DNA of 64,000 bases from Anseranas semipalmata (taxonomy: Eukaryota; Chordata; Aves; Anseriformes; Anseranatidae), in NCBI GenBank assembly GCA_013399115.1, contig VXAA01000911.1, positions 26,822-90,821 on the forward strand. Reading direction: 5' to 3'. Of the stretch, positions 36,808 to 46,281 are shown piece after piece. The position numbers and the translations under genes are program-made. Under the pieces are notes generated by a model that worked only from the letters and a program-made list of their open reading frames with translations, did no database searches and was not told the DNA's origin. Numbering within the stretch: position 1 is the stretch's first letter; each line of letters begins with the position of its first letter.

Positions 36808-38300
36808 ATTTTGTTTTCTCCACCCCCAGGGTGTCTTGCTGGGTAAGGCAGTCCCTCTCAGTACAGTTTCTTTATGCTCTTCATCCTCCTGCTGCATAGA
36901 GTCACAGCCTTTAACATTTTTCACCTTTTTTAATTTAATGTGTATATTAGTACAGTGAATGAGTCATCTGACATATTTAAGTGCAAACCTTAGAAGGAGA
37001 TAGCTCTAAAATTGCCTTTTCTACTGGAAACTGATAAGCTCATTACATATGCAAAAAAGGATGTGTACATCAGGCAAAACCAATATATGACTTGGGAGCA
37101 AAGACCAGTCTGAAATACAAAATATATCTAACGATGAATTTTAACACCTTATTAAATCATAGCTCTGCCATCTGATTAGACATTGTTTCATAAACTATGA
37201 AAGCTTTAGGTATCATATAAATCTGTCTCTTAATAGGCAGCAGTTACATTTCTTTATAATTTATTTCTCTGATACTGCTCAGCAAAAACGTACCCTCCTG
37301 GCAACTCTGTTTGTATACTATGTTTTGTTTATCACTGCAAGCCCAACTTTTTTTTTTTTTTGTCATTCTTTTTCTGCTGGTGCCGTGTGAATAACAGAAA
37401 TATAATCTTAAGGGGAACGGAGAGAGGTTGTGAAGATAGGGGTTATAAAAAAGTATTGCTGGTGCTGAGATGGGCTTTGCAAAGAGCTTCTCACATTTCT
37501 AATGAGGTCAATCACTGCTCAGGGTTTGCATAGGACTGAGGGCAGCAGGACTTCTGACAGATATTCAAACTGAACACGATAAATACAGATCAGCCATGAG
37601 GGATTGCTGGTATCCTGGTTCAGACCAGTCACTATCATATTTTTGCCCTAACACAATGCTTACTTGAGTCACTTGTTCCAGACGTGGAAATAGACATGAG
37701 CGTCTTTGATGATCGTTCTAAGAGATCCCAGCTGGCAAGTACGTGATAAATTACAATTTGAGGATGTTGAACATTACTCGTGATGCTGGATGCTGGTCAG
37801 GTTTGTGTATGGACTGCCTTTCAAGGAGATTCATACTTCAGCTGGCATGGTGTCGTCCCGTCCCGTCCGCCCCCAAGCCATCCTGCGTGGAGTGGTGGTT
37901 GGCATCGGGAGCTGCAGTCGGTTTCTTAATCTTTTTTGTATCAATAGCATTTTACCATCAACTTCAGTAAATCAAGAGGGTGGTACCCCCCACTCCTAAG
38001 TTTACCAACTGTTTTTGCAATTTTCAGTCTGGAGGACTCCAGTAGCACCTCTGCTAGAAGCTGAGGGGTAGGAGATTGGAGGAATTAATGGCAATTAGTG
38101 GGAGCTGTGTTAGAATTGGTGCCCACAGCCATAATTTTCACTGATTGTGAATCTGCCTGTACAAAGGGCATGACTTTTACTCCAGTATGTGTGAGGGGTG
38201 CTCAGCAGCACCAGCGATGAAATCATGCACCACTGAGGCACAATGACTTTTTCTCTCTTAAGATTATTCTCCTTTGTGTGTGTACAGATTGTTAGAGGAG

Positions 38301-38352
38301 AAAGAAAAAAAAAACAAAAAAACAAAAAAACAACAACAAAAAAAAACAAAAA
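38301..38352 (+). repeat. A-rich low-complexity tract (CAAAAAA/CAACAA)
   Basis: About 50 bp of A with regularly spaced C (AAAACAAAAAAAC, CAACAACAAA). Simple sequence. No retrogene body is identifiable on either side. Confidence 0.9.
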
Positions 38353-40104
38353 CATGAACAGATAAAAAAGCTTTCTTCAAAGTAGGATTTTTACTGATAA
38401 AGCTAATACTGTATGAAAACATATTGCTTCTCAATATTCTGCTAAATGGCTAGCACTACTTTTTTCATGCTGTTTAAATGATTATGTTCTCCCTTTGTCA
38501 TTCATTTGATGTTTTTTCAACCAATATTCTTGCTCTAGTAAAATGTTTAGAACAATGTTTCTCTGTTTATACTTCTCCGTATCAACGAAGAAGCACCAGC
38601 AGGAATGGGGATAGTCAGAAATTTCTCCGTGATCTTCAGCAGATGATGCTTTTTAGCCAAATGACCTCTGTAATGATTCATACAAAAAGAAGGGAAATGT
38701 AAAGCTTTTTTTTGTTCCACTTACTAGAGGTCTGCCTTCTTTTTCTCAGGCCAAACCATTAGTAAAATCTCCTCCTCCTCCCCCTTTGATTAGCCTCTGT
38801 CAACAATTGGAAAAGTTGGGCAGTGCACTGCTGCTTCCATATTAAGGAAAGCCTGAGCAGTGCTTGTCATTTAAGAGTCGATGATCCCTCTCTCATATTT
38901 AAAAACAAGCCAGGTATAAATAAAACTGTGGTATCCATTGAGACCTGTTTGTGCAAAACTTCCTTAAAGGAGCACTTAAGGAAAAGTGCATTTCTCTTAA
39001 TGCATTTTTTTTTAATTCAGAAGGGATTTCATTTACGTGACTTGAGAAAAACGCATCCGCCAAAACCAAAATGCCTAGAAGATAGTCAAACCCAACTATT
39101 GGCTCCAAATGAGTACAGTTTTCTAGAAGCTGAAAGCATCTGTAATGTGGGCTTACTGTGGGTACAGAAATGTCACCTTGTGTGTTGGTGTATTTGTTAT
39201 CATGGACCACCACACAAAAGCTGTTTTCTCTGAAACCAATGTCTTTGCAAGTTGCTAGTTTTTTCTCGCAGCCATCCCATCCAGTATGTCTCTATGATGT
39301 AAATAACCAAGTAATTTAGCTCCTTTAAAAAAATATATGCTTACCTGAAATACTTTCCTGCATCTTAAGTTGCTTTTGCTTGTGTCAGAGTACTAATGAC
39401 ATTGCAAAATGAAATGAATATTTGATTGCAGTTTATAACAAATACAGATCTAATTGCTTAAGCCAGTTATGTTAATATATCTGATGTGATCAAGCTTCTT
39501 TTGGAAAAATACAGTCAGACCCCAGTATAGCAGGGCCCTTTGGCAAGTCCTTAATATTCATTCATGGTATTTTTGCTGATGTTGATGAGACTCCTCAGTT
39601 GTTGGAAGCTGAGAAAGGGCTGGCTGGTTTTCCTTTCTGTGGCAGTAATGCTGAGTTTCAAGTTTTAAGCCGTTTATAAAGGATGGCATGGCAGCATAAA
39701 CTGGTGAATCCTGGGATTTTAGAGCATACATAGAATTAAGCTCATGCTTAAACTGTGCAGTTAGATGCTTTCAGGCATTGGAATGGATAGTAAATGTACT
39801 CATAAACTGAATGAAAGAGAAGTACTACTGGGAGCATCCATCTTGCCTGAGATTCAAGAAGAAGCCGAGAAAGCGATACTATTGCTGTTTGGTCAGGTGT
39901 GTCAAATGCAAGCAGCAGCTTTGCAACAGAAGGACTCTTCTGTCACGGATATTTAAGCAAGTTAATATAACACTTATTCTTGTCCTTTCTGTGAAAAATT
40001 GTGGTGAGTATTTGAGAGATGATTTGTTTATGCTGGCTAACTGCAAACAAAACTTTATTGTTTACCTTTTAAAAATTCTAGGGTGAAACCAAGCAAGGAA
40101 ATTT

Positions 40105-40124
40105 AAAAAAAAAAAAAAAAAAAA
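40105..40124 (+). repeat. Poly-A run (20)
   Basis: Homopolymer of about 20 A. Upstream sequence shows no processed-pseudogene similarity and no target duplication was found. Confidence 0.9.
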
Positions 40125-41980
40125 GCCGTTGAAAAGCAGTGACCTTCTCAAATACACAGAGAAAATCTGTGTTAGTGAGAACTGGTTATGTACTACCTCT
40201 GTGTACCAACAGCAATGACAATTAAAATACCGAGTTACCTGCTTTGAAGTGAAAAGCAAATTGATTTGATTCTTGGTTACCCTTTTTATACCACAATGCA
40301 AGAGCCGAGTTGTTTGTTCATAATTCCAGAAGTTGCAGCAGTTTTCCTGAAAGGGGAGGGTTATACAAACAGCTTGGCGGGAGTTCAGCAGGTAGCGGCA
40401 CAGTGCCCATTTTAATGTGTGCCCAGGTCACAACAGAACTCTCTGTATGACAGGATGATGCCTCACCCATGTGAGGTAGCGTGCTGCATGAAGACCAGGT
40501 ATGGCTCTCCAAACCTTCACTAGAATACTTGCAGAGAGAAGGCTTGCTTTTGAGGAGGATTTTAATGGGATTGCAGGTGTGTGACAGACATTATTAGGGA
40601 CACTGTTCAAGGTGCAAGTGCCCTGTGTCAGATGCACACTCAGAAATGTTTGCCGAACACCTATAGCAGCACTCTCTGCCTTTTGACTCAAGATGTGTCC
40701 GACACTCAATCTCAGCCCTCCTAGGAGCCAGGCCAGCTGTTCAAATAGCTCTGCTATAAATCACCCCGTTTACAGATGGAAGGTGTGACATCTTGTGAAC
40801 CACAGGCTCTACACATTGGAGAAGTGCATAATGAAAACCATGGAAAGCAGAGACCCTGATGGCTTCGGTGGGGTGGAGCAGTGTCTTGCACGGCTGGAAG
40901 CTGAAGCAATGTCAGCCTGGCAAAGCCAGGTGGATTGCCTTTCTGTTTCTGATCTGTTCCACTTTCTGGTGCAAAGAAGAAAATATTTTTAATGCAAAAT
41001 CCATTTTAAAACATAACACACACACCCCCTACAGATGTTTGAAAGGTGTTTGGAAGTATGGCATATTAGAAATAGTCCCAGATGAAATGGATTAGCAGGC
41101 AGAGTTCAAGTGAGGAGGTCAAATGTGTAAACTGAATGCAATTTATCTTGTGGCACTGCAGTTTATCACATGGTTGCAGAACTAAAGAAATACCACACGC
41201 ATGCACATATTCACACCTAATAATTTAGAAATAACTGGAAAATGTCTTAAAAGACATTAGAAGGCTTCTGATAGCATCATGATATCTGGAGTAATAAACC
41301 AAAGACAATTGAAGTCCGTTCCAAAATAGCTGTAGCCAGGGATGTCTTTATATGTCTGTCATTTTTATATTTATGTATATTTCACTTCTCAGAAGAAAAA
41401 GTATTGAACCCTCTTATTGCATACTAACTGGGGAGACACTTCCAGAATTTTCCTTCAAGGATTTCTTAACGCTACAGCTCTTGTAGCATGATTTAATGTT
41501 AGGATTATTTGCATTTACAGAGCTTTAAAACTTCTGCAGTGCTTTGCACCTTAGAAAACTGAAAGAAAATTTGGGAAAGTCAGGGCATGACTGTGTGGTT
41601 TCCTTGGAACCTCTTCTTTTGGGAAAGGGTTATTTTCTGCTTTAGGGGCAGCAGGAAATGTTTTTTTTTTTTTTTTTTCCTTTAAAAAATCTTTATCCCA
41701 AGCCAGGGGGGAAGCCCTCTAGCTAATAATAGCGGATAGTTGAGTAGTTGAATTCGTGAGAGTATCTGCAAAGAGATTCCTACTTCCATGCTGGCTTTAG
41801 AGCCTCCTGCCCATTGCTGCTCCTTAGGGTAAAGATTTACAGCCCATGCAATGCATGCCCATTCCTTGCATTGGATATTATTCACACTCCCTATTTTGTC
41901 AATGCAAGCAACGATGACAGAAAAGCCAAGGCACATCTTTTAATAGCTTTTGCACAATATAAGCTCTCGCTTCTCATCAT

Positions 41981-42006
41981 AGCACAGGATTTCCAAATCC
42001 TGTGCT
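41981..42006. other. Perfect 12-bp inverted repeat, 2-nt loop
   Basis: AGCACAGGATTT (41,981-41,992), then CC, then AAATCCTGTGCT (41,995-42,006). A near-perfect palindrome of 26 bp, able to form a hairpin in RNA or a cruciform in supercoiled DNA. It is the tightest member of the cluster. Confidence 0.85.
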
Positions 42007-42088
42007 CTGTCAGTGCCCCAAATTTGGTGATACTTTGGTGTGTTGGGGCTGTGTGCAATATTTTCCTTAACAGGTTGCAACGCTCATA

Positions 42089-42112
42089 AAATGAGCTTGT
42101 AAAAGCTCATTT
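42089..42112. other. Perfect 10-bp inverted repeat, GTAA loop
   Basis: AAATGAGCTT (42,089-42,098), loop GTAA, AAGCTCATTT (42,103-42,112). A four-base loop on a 10-pair stem is a compact, stable hairpin shape. Confidence 0.85.
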
Positions 42113-42156
42113 AAAGGTCATGCAAGATGCTCATGGAAATCTGGCCATCCTGGGTC

Positions 42157-42203
42157 TTGTTGATTGGACTGCATTGCCTTCAGACAATGCAGTCTGTTAA
42201 TAA
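42157..42203 (+). ncRNA. Extended hairpin, pre-miRNA-like shape (candidate)
   Basis: GACTGCATTG (42,167-42,176) pairs perfectly with CAATGCAGTC (42,185-42,194) over an 8-nt loop. The stem continues outward with two G-T wobbles, a T-T mismatch, an A-T pair, one bulged G (42,162) and five more pairs (42,157-42,161 with 42,199-42,203), giving about 18 pairs. The size is at the short end for a miRNA precursor. No expression evidence is available from sequence, and I do not recognise it as a known miRNA. Confidence 0.25.
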
Positions 42204-42256
42204 TCTTTATTCTTGTGTTGGATATTAATATCATCTAAGGTTGTACGTGTATGTGA

Positions 42257-42284
42257 GACCTTCCCACTCTGATGTGGGAAGGTC
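42257..42284. other. Perfect 11-bp inverted repeat, 6-nt loop
   Basis: GACCTTCCCAC (42,257-42,267), loop TCTGAT, GTGGGAAGGTC (42,274-42,284). GC-rich for its surroundings. The final C is also the first base of a following 9-pair imperfect stem (42,284-42,306), so the two would abut. Confidence 0.85.
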
Positions 42285-42957
42285 ATCCTTTGCACTTCAA
42301 AAGATGTTTACTAATGTCACCAAAATAGAAAAGGTGATGGGCCTCCTTATGAAGGAGGAACTGTGTCTGGTGAACCACTCAGAATTAAAAGGTCAAGATA
42401 ATTTTGTATTTCAGTCACATTGGATGATAAGTTTAATGATAAATACGTCTTTAAAAATGTTTTAGGTGGCATAAAATTCCAATGAAGGATGCTAGTGTCA
42501 CATTAATAATAATTACTTAGAAGTGCAGAAAACTCATCTTGAGCAGCCTCTATTAGACACTATCTCAGAATGAAATTTAAAGTAGAAGGTAATTTCTAGG
42601 TGCAATTAAAAACTTGTCAGAGTGGAGAAGCAACCACTTTCTGTCTCATTTTGATTGTAAGCACTGTAATGAAGTGGATCCGCCTGGCATTTTCCATCTT
42701 GGAGCTTGAGCACGGGCAGTCCTAGTGCAGTGTCTGGTGTGGTAGCGTTTCTAATGCATTAGGCTCTAATATTGTTCTCAGAGAAAAAAATGCACAGAAC
42801 TTGTTTTCTATGGTAACTTTCTTATAAGGATTTTTTTTTTTTTTTTTTAAAATAAGCCCCTGAAATATCGGTGGCCCTTACTTCAACCATAATCATTTCA
42901 AGATGTGATCTCTGCAGTGAGCTATTGAGCTGGCATGTTTGTAACTTTTTCTTATCC

Positions 42958-42999
42958 TTGCATGCCAGTTGCTTGGGAGATTGTAACTGGAGCATGTAG
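42958..42999 (+). other. 15-pair hairpin with an alternative upstream partner
   Basis: TTGCATGCCAGTTGC (42,958-42,972) pairs with 42,983-42,999 (TGTAACTGGAGCATGTAG region) through 15 pairs, with a 2-nt bulge (AG, 42,991-42,992), three wobbles and a 10-nt loop. The same 5' arm can instead pair with an upstream segment: CTGGCATG (42,930-42,937) is the perfect complement of CATGCCAG (42,961-42,968). The region could therefore adopt two exclusive folds. Function unknown. Confidence 0.4.
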
Positions 43000-45900
43000 C
43001 CCTCCTTCCAGCCTGTCTTCCCAGGCTGCATATTTCTGAACTCTTCCTTTGCTTTCGCTTGCTTATCTTTTACAGTATTAAGGAACTTGATACATGCAAG
43101 AAGCCCCTCAACAACAGCCTTGGGGCACAGAGAGATTGGCTGCTTTGGTTTCAGACCAAAACCTTTGTACTTTGCTGTTTATGCATCCCTGTGCATTGCT
43201 ACCGGTGACCCCAGTCTACTTCTAGCCTGGGCAGCTCCTGTAATCAGGCTGTGGATGGACTTTTGAATTCTGACTGTCAAGCACTGAAAATGAATCCCTC
43301 TGTCCCTGATTTTGGTTCTCTGACCTGCATTTCTAAGAGCCATTCACTTTGTTTCATGTTAAAATTTGGGGGATGGTGTTATGGAGAGACCATCGATGAG
43401 GCCAAGATAATTATTGTACGTTAGTGTGCATGTTTTTATCTTGACATGTCCCACAAGTGGGCCATTTAATAACAGGATCTGTGGGTGTTTTATCATGATT
43501 TCGCACAAGGTTGGCCTTTTCAAAGGAACTGGTGAGTGCTAAGCAGAGAAATCTCATTTTAACTCAGTGTTATGGGACCAGATGCTGTTCAAATCCTTGG
43601 TGCCAATGACTGTGCTGAGATTGCATCTTAGTTCACATACAGTCTGTGGCCCACAGTGACTATCCCTATCTGCTCTCCATGAGGTTCTATGAGATCCCTG
43701 TAGGATCATCCATTTACCAGTGTATTTGCATATTCAGGATGCCCCTGCACTGCATGCTGTGATGGACCTTCATGAGGGACTCCCCGGCCGTGGTCACCAG
43801 CAATGCAGAGCTGGGGTAGCTGCCTTGCAGCTCCTATTTTAGGTTACAAATGTTAGGATAGGGCTGTCTGGTGGCCTGCAGTTCTGCTTAAGCATTTGGC
43901 ATGTCCAGTCACTCAACAGATCACAAAACCAATTATTTAGATTTTGAAGGATGCTGTTTTGGGAAAGGACAAAAATCTATAAAGCAAAATTAAATCTAAT
44001 TATGGCTTGAATGTGTGCACAGCAGAAAGGTTGCTTTAACCCTCTTTTATAAGTACGTTTAAAGAAACCATCAGAACATTGACTTAGCATGGAAAAGATG
44101 GAGTCAATATCTACTAAGTTTGGATAGTGGTGTCTGGTGGGATTTTTGCTTTGTGTGTGTTGTTTTGGTAGGGATTGGAAGGGTTCTAGGCTTGTGTAGT
44201 GCTACACATTTTATGGCATATTTAAATGTCTATAATATAAATAGCTTTACCATCAGAAGGCATAAACGTCAGCCTATTGACACATTATAAAGACACAAAT
44301 GGAATGTAGCCTGGCAGACTGGTGCTGGTTTTGAGATTTAATAGTACATCTGTATCATTTATCTCAGTGGGAAATAACACAGGATGTTGCCTTGTAATTT
44401 TTTACTACTGTGTAATAAAACGTAACCATAATAAATGGTGTCTAAGCAAGTAGCACAGCAGATTCTGGATTTCATCCAGTTTGTCTTCACCACTTTTCTT
44501 AGGTTAGTTTTGCCCCCCTAACTTTAGGCAACATACCATTTTGACTGAATACAATCTGAATGTGGATCTCTTTAATGTGTTACGTACATATGTACATAGA
44601 GGAGACCCCTCCTGTGCCAAATGCATCCCACCTCTTCATTTGCTGGGGTTAGCAGTATGCTGTGTTCATTCCTCTTTAAATCATTCACATCCTAAGTTGA
44701 ACTGTCTTTGAAGGTGTCCGTTCTGCATTTCTTCATTTCGAGAATATCTTTGCACGTTGATTGCTTTTCCAAATGTCTATACTGTGGTACCTTGTTATGT
44801 GAAAGTAGCCTTTTTATAAAAATCCAAGCAACAATATTTCATCTAAGTGTTATCGGTCTCATGTAAACTGAGAGGAGGGATTTGCTGGGTTTATCTTGGT
44901 TAAATTTAACTCATCATATATTCCGTCCCCAGTGCTGATGGGGCATCTTGCACATGGGATGGGGGTGCACTGGGTCTAGGATGACAGCATGTCTTCTCTC
45001 TAGGCTCAGACTTACTTTTTGCATTCATTGACAAATGGACCACGATGAACTGCTGTTTGCTGCTTGCCCTCTTTCTAGCAGGTACTGGCTTTTTCTCTGG
45101 GTCTTGGAGGGTGATAGACATAGCTCCATCTCCCTCTGGCTGGGAGTAGCAAGGCTAACCTTTTGGTGTGCTTGAGAGGTGCTCTGTCCTGCCCAGTGCT
45201 GGTTCTACCTTAGCTGCAGGGTCTGGGTTGTCCCACTGCTGCAGGCTGTGAGCTCTTTTAAAGACAGGAGAAGTCTCAGAAGCACTCAGTATGCATTTAG
45301 GCACTTCTGCAGGGGCCCGATATGCAGAAGGGCTTTCTGAGTGCTTTCTAACATCTGGCCTGTGATGCTCCAAGTGAAGAAAAATATGAAAACATTATTC
45401 TGTGCATATAAGAGTATTGCACATTTGTAAAAAGACAATTAGCATAGAAATGAGGGAGGCTTTTGATTCATCAAGTAGATTCAACAGACTGTGTCATTTC
45501 CTTGATTCTCATTTTAATTAGGATTAATCAGTTTTATCTCCTAAGGTCTTTGCCAGGAATTTACATGAAACAGAAGACTTTGGTCAGCGGTGTGCCAGTG
45601 TAATAGCCCCCGCTTGAAGAAATCCAACTGTGACACGTATATCCAGGATTAGATTTGGCAGGACCCCAGGCTGCCTTCTCCTCTCAAATTAAATGACTTG
45701 CTGTTGCAGGGAACCCACTGGGTCTTCCAATACCAGGGCCTGAGCTTCACATAGCTGCCTGGTTGCTTGCTTCTAAAACCACTTGGGACCAGTATATTGC
45801 TTGCAAAAGTCCCTGGGATACCAGCATGAAATAATGGCTGCTTTCTGCTCCAAAGACGCGCAGAAAAGTCTCGCTCAATCCCAGCAGCCGTCCGTCCCCA

Positions 45901-46201
45901 CAGCTGGGAGCTAGAGCCAGTTGAGACAAAATGAAGCTGACCTTTTCATCCTCAAACTCAATATATTTCACAGAAGCATATGGGTTTGGATGGAGTTTTC
46001 TCAGGTTTTGTTTGATATGTTAGAAGAGGAAAATGAGGGAAGGGAGCCAGGTAGTTATATTGGAAGGAGAACAGTGTCCCAGTGGCCTCATAGGGGGGAG
46101 AACATGAGACTTAAGTGTGTGTTCAGCATGACGCAGAGCAGAAGCACAAATCCAACACGCCTTAGGTGAGAGCTGCTGTCCCAGCACTGGGCAGTGTCCC
46201 G

Positions 46202-46281
46202 TTTTTCTTTTTCTTCTTTTTCTTCTTCCTTTTCTTCTTCTTCTTCTTCTTCTTCCTTTTCTTCTTCTTCTTCTTTTTTTT
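46202..46281 (+). repeat. Polypyrimidine tract (CTT)n
   Basis: About 80 bp of pure pyrimidine built from CTT, CCTTTT and TTTTTC units. Homopurine-homopyrimidine repeats of this length are classic candidates for H-DNA (triplex) formation and for length polymorphism. It adds a poly-Phe-type stretch to a chance reading frame at 46,166-46,459. Confidence 0.95.

Larger units (their letters stand above)
34711..41844. other. Unique non-coding sequence, 7.1 kb
   Basis: No recognisable gene. The 136-codon frame at 38,823-39,233 has no family features. Several structured spots occur: 36,493-36,564 (listed); 38,952-38,990 (TTCCTTAA/TTAAGGAA with an 8-nt loop plus an outer TGCA/TGCA helix); 40,145-40,181 (ACACAGA/TCTGTGT with an outer TTCTC/GAGAA helix); and 41,241-41,258 (AATGTCTT/AAGACATT, 2-nt loop). 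A-runs and T-runs of 18-20 lie at 40,105 and 41,661. Confidence 0.6.
41845..42358. other. Dense cluster of short inverted repeats (structured locus)
   Basis: In about 510 bp I find these inverted repeats: CATGCA/TGCATG (41,845-41,857); CTTGCATTG/CAATGCAAG with a 26-nt loop (41,865-41,908); a 12-bp pair (41,981-42,006); GCCCCAA/TTGGGGC with a 21-nt loop (42,015-42,049); a 10-bp pair (42,089-42,112); a 10-bp pair extended to about 17 pairs (42,157-42,203); the palindrome GATATTAATATC (42,221-42,232); an 11-bp pair (42,257-42,284); a 9-pair stem with one mismatch (42,284-42,306); and CCTCCTT/AAGGAGG (42,342-42,358). Arm sequences are unrelated to each other, so this is not a tandem repeat family. 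Whether it acts as RNA or DNA is unknown. Confidence 0.7.
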
